Below, one piece after another: positions 1 to 8,859 of a stretch of DNA of 64,000 nucleotides. The notes under the pieces are model-generated. The model made no database searches, had not been told where the DNA came from, and saw only the letters and a list, made by a program, of their open reading frames with translations. Where the stretch lies: positions 1,178,001 to 1,242,000 of the forward strand of contig NZ_OU912926.1 of the NCBI RefSeq assembly GCF_918378365.1, written 5' to 3'. The position numbers and the translations under genes were made by a program. Source of the stretch: Candidatus Nitrotoga arctica. Its GTDB lineage: Bacteria; Pseudomonadota; Gammaproteobacteria; Burkholderiales; Gallionellaceae. Positions within the stretch are counted from its first letter, which is position 1. Each line of letters begins with the position of its first letter.

Positions 1-2
1 GC

Positions 3-257
3 CGAACATTAGGCGTTGATGAAATATCTTTCAGACAAGACACTAGCAGTACTAGTAATAACCCCCTCACCAGCCAAATTGGCACTGTCGGCAAGCGCAT
101 TTCTTCAAGCGCATATCTTAGCTATGAACGTGGCCTCACCACCACAAACATTGGCATTACAAAACTCACTTACAATCTCACGCCAAAAATTAAAGTTGTC
201 ACTCAAGCCGGATTAGATAGCGCGGTTGATGTGTTTTATGTGTTTAAATTTGATTGA
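3..257 (+). CDS. tamB: TamB C-terminal end (partial, runs in from the left)
   Basis: An open frame enters from the window edge and stops at TGA 255-257. The last 84 residues read as the beta-strand-rich C-terminus of TamB (DUF490), with the typical pattern 'GTVGKRISSSAYLSYERGL' followed by 'NLTPKIKVVTQAGL' and 'VDVFYVFKFD'. TamB is an inner-membrane-anchored periplasmic bridge that works with the Omp85 protein TamA in outer-membrane lipid or protein assembly. The only ATG-started frame here (16-216) is out of phase with this homology. The gene is cut by the window, not necessarily in the genome. The identification rests on recall of the family C-terminal pattern. Confidence 0.75.
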   Translation, partial: RTLGVDEISFRQDTSSTSNNPLTSQIGTVGKRISSSAYLSYERGLTTTNIGITKLTYNLTPKIKVVTQAGLDSAVDVFYVFKFD

Positions 258-339
258 TATAAAAATTATTATTAAGGATAACTAGAGGGGCAAGTGCTCT
301 GTCGAAATAGTAAACCGGCCAGCGTGCGTGGGTCGTAGA

Positions 340-368
340 CGGTTCATCCCCGCGAGCGCGGGGGAAAC
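340..368 (-). repeat. Leader-distal terminal CRISPR repeat with different handle
   Basis: On the minus strand this last repeat keeps the shared GTTTCCCCCGCGCTCGCGGG core but ends GATGAACCG, the end typical of many I-E repeats. The rest of the array ends GATAGGCCC. The neighbouring repeat at 401-429 has ATAGGCTC and one loop change. This is the oldest end of the array. Confidence 0.85.
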
Positions 369-3300
369 TGCCGGTGGTCTCGCGGATGGTTTTGATGATG
401 GAGCCTATCCCCGCCAGCGCGGGGGAAACACTTCAGCGGATCGGGATACTACGCACCCATCGGGCCTATCCCCGCGAGCGCGGGGGAAACATTAACCCAT
501 CGGTCAGGCTCTTTCTAATATCGGGCCTATCCCCGCGAGCGCGGGGGAAACTTTTTGCAACCGTAGCCAAATCGTAACCAAGAGGGCCTATCCCCGCGAG
601 CGCGGGGGAAACTTTCTACCGAATTTTGCCGCCGGAACCTGGCCGGGCCTATCCCCGCGAGCGCGGGGGAAACGTGTTGCTTGCGTCAATCGTTGCGGCT
701 ATACCGGGCCTATCCCCGCGAGCGCGGGGGAAACTCTCGCCAGCCGCTCACGGTAGACCAGGCGGAGGGCCTATCCCCGCGAGCGCGGGGGAAACGGGAC
801 GGCCACGCTTGGCACTATACGCTCCCAGGGCCTATCCCCGCGAGCGCGGGGGAAACATGGCAAGCGCCTTGTGGTAGCGGATAATGATGGGCCTATCCCC
901 GCGAGCGCGGGGGAAACGTCTTCATGAGCTTTGACAAGTGGCTGCATAAGGGCCTATCCCCGCGAGCGCGGGGGAAACATGAGCTTATCAAGAAGGGCAA
1001 AGTGTCCTACGGGCCTATCCCCGCGAGCGCGGGGGAAACTTATGAGAAAACAAAATGAACGCTAAACAGGAGGGCCTATCCCCGCGAGCGCGGGGGAAAC
1101 CAAGTTGAAAACGTACATCGCATAGCTCACAGGGGCCTATCCCCGCGAGCGCGGGGGAAACAACACGACTGGGCCTCGCATGGAGCAGACGCGTGGCCTA
1201 TCCCCGCGAGCGCGGGGGAAACGCTAGCGGGCGACCTAAGCGCACACCTGAAGAGGGCCTATCCCCGCGAGCGCGGGGGAAACCAGGCCGACATCTTCTT
1301 TCATCTGCCCCATTTGGGCCTATCCCCGCGAGCGCGGGGGAAACACGCTGACGCTTTAGTAATGGGCTAGGATATCGGGCCTATCCCCGCGAGCGCGGGG
1401 GAAACGAAGTTCCAGGCCCGGTAGTTGTCTGCGTTGAGGGCCTATCCCCGCGAGCGCGGGGGAAACACCACTTGACCGGTTTGATACGCGATTATTTTGG
1501 GCCTATCCCCGCGAGCGCGGGGGAAACTGCCAAAAATGTGGAATCGCGGAAACAAGACAGGGCCTATCCCCGCGAGCGCGGGGGAAACGCTAATGGTGAT
1601 GGCAAGGGGTGGAAGCAACAGGGCCTATCCCCGCGAGCGCGGGGGAAACGCAACCATGTCGCCAATGCCAATGTCAACTATGGGCCTATCCCCGCGAGCG
1701 CGGGGGAAACATAGCTGTGCATTTCGAACGGCTTGGTAGCTGGGGCCTATCCCCGCGAGCGCGGGGGAAACCACCATGAAAAAGATAGTCCATGGCTGGG
1801 TAAGGGCCTATCCCCGCGAGCGCGGGGGAAACTATCAACAAGCAGAAAAGTTCGCGCTTGGCCAGGGCCTATCCCCGCGAGCGCGGGGGAAACCTCTCCA
1901 ACCACTCGTAACGTAACCATTACTGGGGCCTATCCCCGCGAGCGCGGGGGAAACTTATCAGTTGCTGGGCCGATACTATCTCGCGTGGGCCTATCCCCGC
2001 GAGCGCGGGGGAAACCGCGGTGCTGCATGCCATGGATCAAGTGCATAGGGCCTATCCCCGCGAGCGCGGGGGAAACGCCGCCAAGTTCTTTGTTGGGTCA
2101 ATAGAAGGGGGCCTATCCCCGCGAGCGCGGGGGAAACCGATTGAGAAGTTGCCTGATGGCGGTTATCAGGGGCCTATCCCCGCGAGCGCGGGGGAAACAT
2201 ACCTAATTTGTTGAACATCTCCGCAGTGAAGGGCCTATCCCCGCGAGCGCGGGGGAAACCATTTCGTCCACGAACATACCGTCGATTCCAAGGGCCTATC
2301 CCCGCGAGCGCGGGGGAAACTGGGCCTAGTTTTGTTGCGATGGCTCCAGATAGGGCCTATCCCCGCGAGCGCGGGGGAAACGATGTAAAAAAATCCGCTA
2401 GGCGGCTGGTATTGGGCCTATCCCCGCGAGCGCGGGGGAAACTGTTGCAGGCGCCCAGCCTGTACCGGCTGGACGGGCCTATCCCCGCGAGCGCGGGGGA
2501 AACATAACTCAACAACCGCTGCAGGCGTCCTATCTGGGCCTATCCCCGCGAGCGCGGGGGAAACCCCTATCTCATGCATGTAGCGCGAATATTGATGGGC
2601 CTATCCCCGCGAGCGCGGGGGAAACTGAAATAGCGATGTTTTTCCCAGTGTCCACGACGGCCTATCCCCGCGAGCGCGGGGGAAACGGTGCCCGATTACG
2701 GGCGTCATCGCTTTTTCCGGGCCTATCCCCGCGAGCGCGGGGGAAACATTTCAAGGAACAGCGAGACTGACTATGACCAGGGCCTATCCCCGCGAGCGCG
2801 GGGGAAACCCCAGACAGCTCCATTACTCTTTGACACCACAGGGCCTATCCCCGCGAGCGCGGGGGAAACCAACGCTCAAGGCGCGGACGTTGGCTGCTAG
2901 AGGGCCTATCCCCGCGAGCGCGGGGGAAACATCAGCGAGTTTGGGCATGTTACTGATATAAAGGGCCTATCCCCGCGAGCGCGGGGGAAACGGGCGGGGA
3001 ATGCTATAGCCGCGTTATTACTGGGGCCTATCCCCGCGAGCGCGGGGGAAACGCTTGATGCTTGACTGCTTGGGCTGCTTGCTAGGGCCTATCCCCGCGA
3101 GCGCGGGGGAAACAATTTTGGTCTGATGAGAATTTCGACCCGCCTGGGCCTATCCCCGCGAGCGCGGGGGAAACAATGCCACTACCCACGGTTACATATA
3201 TTCTGCGGGCCTATCCCCGCGAGCGCGGGGGAAACATCAGCGAGCTTTGGGATGTGACTGATATAAAGGGCCTATCCCCGCGAGCGCGGGGGAAACAAGT

Positions 3301-4394
3301 TGCCGGGAGTCCTGCTGAGATTGCATAGGGGCCTATCCCCGCGAGCGCGGGGGAAACTTAGTCTTTAGCTTGTGGCAAGGCAAACATAAGGGCCTATCCC
3401 CGCGAGCGCGGGGGAAACCAACACGAGCATAACTTCCGCTTGACGCTTCAGGGCCTATCCCCGCGAGCGCGGGGGAAACGCAATAGCAGTTGTTGGGGTG
3501 CACCTGATATCGGGCCTATCCCCGCGAGCGCGGGGGAAACACCAACGAATGATCTTTACCGAGCGCCGTATCGGGCCTATCCCCGCGAGCGCGGGGGAAA
3601 CCATTTCGGATAATGCATGGTCTTCTGTTACCTGGGCCTATCCCCGCGAGCGCGGGGGAAACCACTCCGTTTCACCGATTTCTCCTTAAGCTTGGGGCCT
3701 ATCCCCGCGAGCGCGGGGGAAACGGCAACTCAGGCACGGCGGTGACCAGCGGAAGGGGCCTATCCCCGCGAGCGCGGGGGAAACTGGATAATGGCAAGCC
3801 GGTAGGAATGCTGCCAGGGCCTATCCCCGCGAGCGCGGGGGAAACTATTCAGAAGCAGATATATCTGCTATAGGATAGGGCCTATCCCCGCGAGCGCGGG
3901 GGAAACGCCATTCCCATGTTCATCATGTTTAGTACCGAGGGCCTATCCCCGCGAGCGCGGGGGAAACAAATACTTTTGCAATTACCGATGGTGCCGGATG
4001 GGCCTATCCCCGCGAGCGCGGGGGAAACTAATAGCCGGGAACCATTAATCAGCACCTTTCGGGCCTATCCCCGCGAGCGCGGGGGAAACGTCTACTACCA
4101 CGGAATACCATTAACAGCTCAGGGCCTATCCCCGCGAGCGCGGGGGAAACAAGGCTGCTGACCATCGCAACGAGCGGCCCAAGGGCCTATCCCCGCGAGC
4201 GCGGGGGAAACGGGTGCAGTTTGGAAGTCTGACAAGCTAAGTGGGGCCTATCCCCGCGAGCGCGGGGGAAACGTATTGTTTCAACGTTCAATTTTCCAAC
4301 ATCGGGGCCTATCCCCGCGAGCGCGGGGGAAACACAAGGGGCATAGAGCAGATAAAGTGCATAAAGGGCCTATCCCCGCGAGCGCGGGGGAAAC
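340..4394 (-). CRISPR. Type I-E CRISPR array, 67 repeats, 66 spacers
   Basis: A 29-bp repeat recurs at an exact 61-bp period from 340 to 4366, so every spacer is 32 nt. On the plus strand the repeat begins GGGCCTATCCCC and ends GCGGGGGAAAC. On the minus strand it starts GTTTCCCCCGCG, forms a CCCCGCG/CGCGGGG-type stem, and ends in the handle ATAGGCCC. Minus is the likely transcribed strand, because the cas genes run the same way and an AT-rich leader adjoins repeat 4366-4394. Sixty-five repeats begin with G on the plus strand; those at 1194 and 2658 begin with T and C. The two leader-distal repeats (340-368 and 401-429) are variants. ORFs called in this stretch are translations of the repeat and are not genes. 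Confidence 0.98.
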
Positions 4395-4461
4395 TCTCAT
4401 AGATAACATAATAATTTATAAAAGATAAACACAAAACGCATCCGTTTTTTTAAAGAACATT
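4395..4461 (-). promoter_or_regulatory. CRISPR leader
   Basis: These 67 bp between cas2 and the first repeat are strongly AT-rich. On the minus strand they end TTATGTTATCTATGAGA directly before the first repeat, resembling I-E leaders that end in a similar TTATG-TTTAGA stretch. The leader should hold the array promoter and the signals guiding Cas1-Cas2 (with IHF in E. coli) to the first repeat. The part of the leader overlapping the cas2 end cannot be delimited by eye. Confidence 0.75.
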
Positions 4462-4758
4462 TTATAGAGACCGCTTGGTCAACCACAATCCATCTATCTC
4501 AACTAGATCACGCGGAGGCAAACCTAGATTCGCAATACCAACACCACCTGTTTCATTCACATCTCGCCAAATCATTACAATGCTGCCGCGCGGTTCGGCA
4601 CCATGCCAATCCGCTAGCACTTTCCATATTCGCGAGCGTATGCCCGCGTTCATGCGCGGGGAGATGTACACCGTTGGAGCCACTTCCAGCATGGTTGATG
4701 CCAGAAATCCCCGGAAACGATCTGCTACATCACGCGTCACTATCATTACTAGTGACAT
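4462..4758 (-). CDS. cas2: CRISPR-associated endonuclease-fold protein Cas2, type I-E
   Basis: The 98-residue protein has the compact Cas2e layout: an N-terminal beta strand 'MSLVMIVTRDV', then 'RFRGFLAS', 'VYISPRMNAGIRSRIW' and 'GSIVMIWR'. Cas2 dimers scaffold two Cas1 dimers for spacer capture and integration. A strong ribosome site (GGAGG) sits before the ATG, and the start lies 29 bp inside the end of cas1, so translation is coupled. It is the last gene of the operon, and the leader begins right after its stop. Confidence 0.95.
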   Translation of the reverse strand: MSLVMIVTRDVADRFRGFLASTMLEVAPTVYISPRMNAGIRSRIWKVLADWHGAEPRGSIVMIWRDVNETGGVGIANLGLPPRDLVEIDGLWLTKRSL

Positions 4759-5623
4759 CCTGTTCCTCCGTGCGCAACACCAGTTTTATTTTGTCGATCA
4801 TGGATGAAATTACACTTTGCTTCCGAAATACAGTGGAGGCTTCTCGTCTTACCAGTCGGTCAATGGTCGTGTCATCACCAGCCGCCACATTTTTTGCAAC
4901 ACTGAACGCAATTTGCAAGGTAACGGTGTCGCGATATAGATCAGCAATGTCCAGCACGAAGGCTTGCCCAGAATCTTCATGGATAAAGCCGAGTTGTGGG
5001 ATTGCGGCAAGTGATTGCACGGCAATTGCTGCGGCAGCCTGCACTGCCGTTGCGGCATGATTGATCGCTTGGTTTGGAGTATCCGTTGCGTTTGGGTTGC
5101 TGCGGTCGTAATGTCGGCCATTCCATTCAATGCCATATTTATCTGCCATGAGACGATAAATGGTCTTGACCCGCGCCCCTTCGATTCCTCGTAAGGTATC
5201 CAAATCCCGATGCGGCAGAACTTCCCCCAGTCGCATGGCATACATGTGACGCGCCACACTGATGCGGCGGCGTGGGCTGCCCCACAACTCTGCTTGGCGC
5301 CGTGCCACATCGGAACGATCTGGCATTAAAGGCGGAGCGGTGTAGGTACGCACCCCGTCCACTCCGACAGCCGCCATCAAAGTGCCATGACGCGCCAACA
5401 GCCGCAGTGCGTCGTGGGTGACACTGCTGCCCGGCCCAAGCAATATCATAGATACCGCTTGATGGGGCACTTGGAGAATGTGCGGCGTGAGCGAATCTTT
5501 GCCTGCCATAAAATTCAGGCAGCCGTCGATTACGCAGAGCTCGCCGCGTTCCAGCCAAATTAAACCGTGGCGATCAGCATGGGGAATGCGGGCTGTTTCC
5601 AGCCCGAGGCGGCCTTTTAGCAC
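4730..5623 (-). CDS. cas1: CRISPR integrase Cas1, type I-E
   Basis: The 297-residue protein matches Cas1e. The metal ligands are visible: E148 in 'GIEGARVK', H215 in 'GFIHEDSGQ' and the acidic pair D225/D228 in 'LDIADLY'. Cas1 catalyses integration of pre-spacers into the leader-proximal repeat. It starts with GTG, has no clear ribosome site, and overlaps the end of cas6e by 7 bp, so it is probably translated by coupling. The C-terminal tail is short and polar. All key residues are present, so adaptation is predicted to be functional. Confidence 0.95.
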   Translation of the reverse strand: MLKGRLGLETARIPHADRHGLIWLERGELCVIDGCLNFMAGKDSLTPHILQVPHQAVSMILLGPGSSVTHDALRLLARHGTLMAAVGVDGVRTYTAPPLMPDRSDVARRQAELWGSPRRRISVARHMYAMRLGEVLPHRDLDTLRGIEGARVKTIYRLMADKYGIEWNGRHYDRSNPNATDTPNQAINHAATAVQAAAAIAVQSLAAIPQLGFIHEDSGQAFVLDIADLYRDTVTLQIAFSVAKNVAAGDDTTIDRLVRREASTVFRKQSVISSMIDKIKLVLRTEEQDVTSNDSDA

Positions 5624-6342
5624 GAGGAGGCAGGCCGAAGCAGCAACATGCCAAACCCAAATGCGCGATGCCGTCCCACACCTCGCGCCAGCAGGCGCGC
5701 AAAAGCTTCTGGGTTGCCTACTTGCAACTGCCCTTTGAATACTGAGTCTGGGCCAGTAACAGCGTGCGATTTGCGTTTACCGTTTTCGCCAGTGTTTGCT
5801 TTGCGCAACACACGGGTTAAACGAAACTCATCCATTTGTGCCTGGATAATTTGCGCTGCGCCATCTACGGCAAACTGCTTGGCAAGCCAGTCGCTATAAA
5901 TCATGGCGCGCTGGGCAAGTCCACCCCCTGCCGCTGCCGGTATCGCATCAGCGGCGTGCAAAAAGGCATCGCGTTCGCGACCATCTTTTGCGCGAATCAC
6001 CGGACGCACGCGCACTTCAAAGCCCAGTGCCTGCCCTTCTTTCCATATACTTGGAAACGGGCGTGCATCCAACGCGTCCAGCCCTAAAGCCCGTGCGACA
6101 TCCGGCGTAGCCAAGCTGGCATGGTGGCGCAAAGTTTCCAGATTCTCCAAGGTGTAGGCGAGCAATCCTTGCTTGTTACCCATGTAACGAAACGGCTTTG
6201 GCGCTTGTTCGCCAAATACCTCTCTGAGCAAACTGTGCAAGGCGTAACCGTAATCACCGTCTGGCGATGACTCGCGGCGGCGAATCGCACAAGCCGCAAG
6301 TGCTTTAGCATCAGGTTGCAAACGTAATAATTGAAATGTCAT
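5617..6342 (-). CDS. cas6e: crRNA endoribonuclease Cas6e (CasE/Cse3)
   Basis: The 241-residue protein has the Cas6e hallmarks. Y33 and H36 in 'YGYALHSLLREVFG' are the likely catalytic pair, and the C-terminus carries a glycine-rich loop 'GVGRHRAFGFGMLLL'. Cas6e cleaves the pre-crRNA at the base of each repeat hairpin and stays bound to the 3' end in Cascade. A ribosome site (GGAGCG) precedes the ATG, which overlaps the cas5 stop (ATGA). The substrate hairpin is the array repeat stem at 340-4394. The enzyme would leave the unusual 5' handle AUAGGCCC. Confidence 0.94.
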   Translation of the reverse strand: MTFQLLRLQPDAKALAACAIRRRESSPDGDYGYALHSLLREVFGEQAPKPFRYMGNKQGLLAYTLENLETLRHHASLATPDVARALGLDALDARPFPSIWKEGQALGFEVRVRPVIRAKDGRERDAFLHAADAIPAAAGGGLAQRAMIYSDWLAKQFAVDGAAQIIQAQMDEFRLTRVLRKANTGENGKRKSHAVTGPDSVFKGQLQVGNPEAFARLLARGVGRHRAFGFGMLLLRPASSC

Positions 6343-7061
6343 GTTTGCGCTCCTTGTGGGGTGAAGCTGCCTTCCCGAACGGGTCGCCAGCCACCATGCA
6401 CACCGCTCGTCCAGTTACGTTCATCGCACAAGTCAATCAGGCGATCACCCGCAAGACTGCCTTCACCGTCCGGCCATTGCATACGCAACGATTGCTTGCC
6501 ATCAGTTTGCGGTAGGTGGGCGAGTTGTAATGCATGTAGCACGTTGTCGGCCTCTTGCCATCCGGCAAAAATCCGTTTGCTGGGCAGGCAGGGTTTGCGC
6601 CCAACAAATAAAGGGCGCGCGGGGTGGTCAAGCGCAACAGCAAGATCGTCCAGCGTGGGCGCATCATCCGATGGTTCAAGGCGTAGTGCGACGAGCACAT
6701 TTAGGCTTGCGTGATAGTCGCGGTAGCGCAAATGGGGTCCTTTTTCATAGGTTCCATCCCCTCCTTGCCGTCCTTCTGGAACACCCCAGCTAGTCCAACC
6801 TTTATCGTCTTTCCCCAGCTGTGCGGTTTGAAAATCCGTGAGGCGTTGTATCGGCGTATTCAGTCGCGCTCCAACCAACAAGCGGTTCTGCAAACGATCA
6901 TGCAATTCGCAATCCTCACGCCGCCAGCCCAGCGCGTTGGCAAACAATCCGGTCATCATGGAAAGTGCCGGGAAGTCGCGAATCACGCCAAAGTTATCGA
7001 TGGTTTCGCCACCAAAGGCGATGAGTGGCGCTTCCAGCCGCAACAAAAGATGGCGCGGCAT
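6339..7061 (-). CDS. cas5e: Cascade subunit Cas5e (CasD)
   Basis: The protein starts 'MPRHLLLRLEAPLIAFGGE', the standard Cas5 N-terminus, and is 240 residues long. Cas5 caps the 5' handle of the crRNA and contacts Cse1. I chose the ATG at 7061 because it gives the family start and lies one base after the cas7 stop with GGGAG upstream. The frame stays open to 7091, but that would add ten atypical residues. The stop overlaps the start of cas6e by 4 bp. The unusual repeat handle would be read by this subunit. Confidence 0.93.
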   Translation of the reverse strand: MPRHLLLRLEAPLIAFGGETIDNFGVIRDFPALSMMTGLFANALGWRREDCELHDRLQNRLLVGARLNTPIQRLTDFQTAQLGKDDKGWTSWGVPEGRQGGDGTYEKGPHLRYRDYHASLNVLVALRLEPSDDAPTLDDLAVALDHPARPLFVGRKPCLPSKRIFAGWQEADNVLHALQLAHLPQTDGKQSLRMQWPDGEGSLAGDRLIDLCDERNWTSGVHGGWRPVREGSFTPQGAQT

Positions 7062-7062
7062 C

Positions 7063-8277
7063 TCAACATGCTCCCTGCCGCACAATCGCACTAGCCCATT
7101 CGCCCAGCTTGGTCAGGTTGGCGCGTTCCGCTCCGGCGATTTCAGCAGCATCTAACGCCAGAAAACGTCGCGACAGTGGCGCACCATAGGCTGCATCCAT
7201 CGCGGCAATTTCCTGAGTGATACGCGACACGGCACGTTGCCGGATGGTGTCGGTATTACCCTTAACCTCCAGCGGCAACGCATCATGGAAAGCCCCCGCC
7301 AAACTGCGCGGCTGCCAATCGCCTGCTTCCACCAGCATGAATTTTGCCCAATCGAAGGGTGCGGTCGAGCCGCGTTTTGCGCCGGGGCTGACGGTCGCAA
7401 TCAAATGCAACAGGTGTTGCACCACGCGCCCCGCCAGTTCGCGGCGTTCTGCTGGCGTGCTATCTGCAAAGCAATCTTTAGCTGCAATGGCTTCCAGATT
7501 TTTGACCAACTGCGGCACATCTACTACCACGTAGCCGTAGTAAAGACCGGAGGCCAGTTCGGTATCGAAAATGCCTGCTGATCCCAAATCGCCTGCTTCA
7601 CGCATCAGGTCATCAACGACGGTAAAGTAGTCGTTCTCTGTCTGTTCTTTATGAACAGTGAATGAATGCGAAACATAGATAGAAGCATCGCGGTTAGCAA
7701 GAGCATCAGAAGTGATCATTCGTCCGAATAAAGCTGAAACCAGCCCACATTGCTCCATCATCACATTGAGGTTGTCTTTGAATGACTTTTCACCCTTCGG
7801 TGGTTTTTGAGCAATTTTTTCTTTAACGGCTTCAACTAAGGCTTTTTTATCGCCATGTGTCTTCGCAAGCTCAAGGCAGAAATCGGTGAGGAAGTTTATC
7901 TCACTGATGCCGAGCAGTAGCACTTCAAGAGTTTTGAATTTATCCTTTTTCTTTTTATCTTGATTTAAGCCTAAACCATCACACAACCCCTCAACTGCCG
8001 CCTGAGCCAATTCAGCAGAAATACCTGCGAGTTCCAAGCGGTCGCGTATGCTATTGAGAAAATAGGTTGACCTTTCTTCAAGCTGAAAGCCCAGTTTTGA
8101 AAGAGAGAAATGGTCATCTACATCACGCCAATGCCGTTTCAGGCACTGCGAGGAAATGCGTGTGCGCATGGCATTGCCCAGCGGCAGACGTTTCGCCAAA
8201 CCATCAGCATCACGGTTCAACAAAGCAGCGGGGTAAGTGTGCAGGGTGTGAATTTGAATAAAGCGTGGCAGTGGCAT
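7063..8277 (-). CDS. cas7e: Cascade backbone subunit Cas7e (CasC/Cse4)
   Basis: The protein of about 404 residues begins 'MPLPRFIQIHTLHTYPAALL' and continues 'LPLGNAMRTRISSQCLKRHWR', characteristic of Cas7e. Six copies normally form the crRNA-binding filament of Cascade. The frame is open to a TTG at 8283, but the ATG at 8277 has AGGAG seven bases upstream and gives the usual family start. The gene ends one base before the cas5 start. The length is slightly above the E. coli subunit (363), mainly through a lysine-rich insertion near 'NQDKKKKDKFK'. Confidence 0.94.
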   Translation of the reverse strand: MPLPRFIQIHTLHTYPAALLNRDADGLAKRLPLGNAMRTRISSQCLKRHWRDVDDHFSLSKLGFQLEERSTYFLNSIRDRLELAGISAELAQAAVEGLCDGLGLNQDKKKKDKFKTLEVLLLGISEINFLTDFCLELAKTHGDKKALVEAVKEKIAQKPPKGEKSFKDNLNVMMEQCGLVSALFGRMITSDALANRDASIYVSHSFTVHKEQTENDYFTVVDDLMREAGDLGSAGIFDTELASGLYYGYVVVDVPQLVKNLEAIAAKDCFADSTPAERRELAGRVVQHLLHLIATVSPGAKRGSTAPFDWAKFMLVEAGDWQPRSLAGAFHDALPLEVKGNTDTIRQRAVSRITQEIAAMDAAYGAPLSRRFLALDAAEIAGAERANLTKLGEWASAIVRQGAC

Positions 8278-8304
8278 GGTCAATCTCCTATCGTTAAATT
8301 AGCA

Positions 8305-8859
8305 TTACTGTTTTTTAGCTTGAGCGGAGAAAAATCGCCCTGCGATTTTGAGGCGTATGTCTTCAGCTTTCTCCTCATCGTGTTCTTGGTTAAGAATCAA
8401 TCCGCCCAACTCGTTCCAGTTTGGCTCAACGCCCTTGCTGGCGATCAGGCGCAACAGGCGCGGAAGCAGTTGGCGGAAAGCATCCCCACGGGCGGTAAGC
8501 AACTTGGTGACACGGGGTTCGGATACGCCAGCATCGCTGAGTTGCTGCCCCAAAGTCTTGTTGCTGAAATCGTGTCCAGCCAGGGCCATGCCACGCGCAA
8601 TCAACGCCCAGCGTCGCCATGTTTCAGGCTTCCAATTTTCAGTATCTGGATGAAGATCGGCATAAATCAATGCTCGCGACAGTGCGGCGATTTGATGAGG
8701 ACGCAACTCGCCATCGGGGTCGAGCCGTGCCAGTGCGGCACGTTCGCCGTTATCCAGCCCGTGTACGTCGCCCACAAAGCGTGCTTCTTGGGTAATGATG
8801 CGCGCTAAACGTGTGATGGGATTCTCTTTGGTTGCAGGAGCGGCATCAGGCTGACTCAT
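8305..8859 (-). CDS. cse2: Cascade small subunit Cse2 (CasB)
   Basis: The 184-residue, mostly helical protein contains 'NGERAALARLDP', 'WRRWALIARGMAL' and 'FRQLLPRLLRLIASKG', the usual Cse2 pattern. Two copies stabilise the target-strand side of Cascade. The ATG overlaps the last 14 bp of cse1 and has AAGGAAA upstream, consistent with coupling. Assignment is by sequence pattern and by position between cse1 and cas7. Confidence 0.93.
   Translation of the reverse strand: MSQPDAAPATKENPITRLARIITQEARFVGDVHGLDNGERAALARLDPDGELRPHQIAALSRALIYADLHPDTENWKPETWRRWALIARGMALAGHDFSNKTLGQQLSDAGVSEPRVTKLLTARGDAFRQLLPRLLRLIASKGVEPNWNELGGLILNQEHDEEKAEDIRLKIAGRFFSAQAKKQ

Noticed and set aside
374..4161. Many ORFs with repeated GLSPRARGK, PIPASAGET and AYPRERGGN segments
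   Set aside because: They are the three frames of the CRISPR repeat; no ribosome sites and no conserved spacer translation.
369..4365. Self-targeting spacers against the two islands
   Set aside because: I compared the spacers with the integrase, rep and primase genes by eye and saw no match; a proper alignment would be needed to exclude it.
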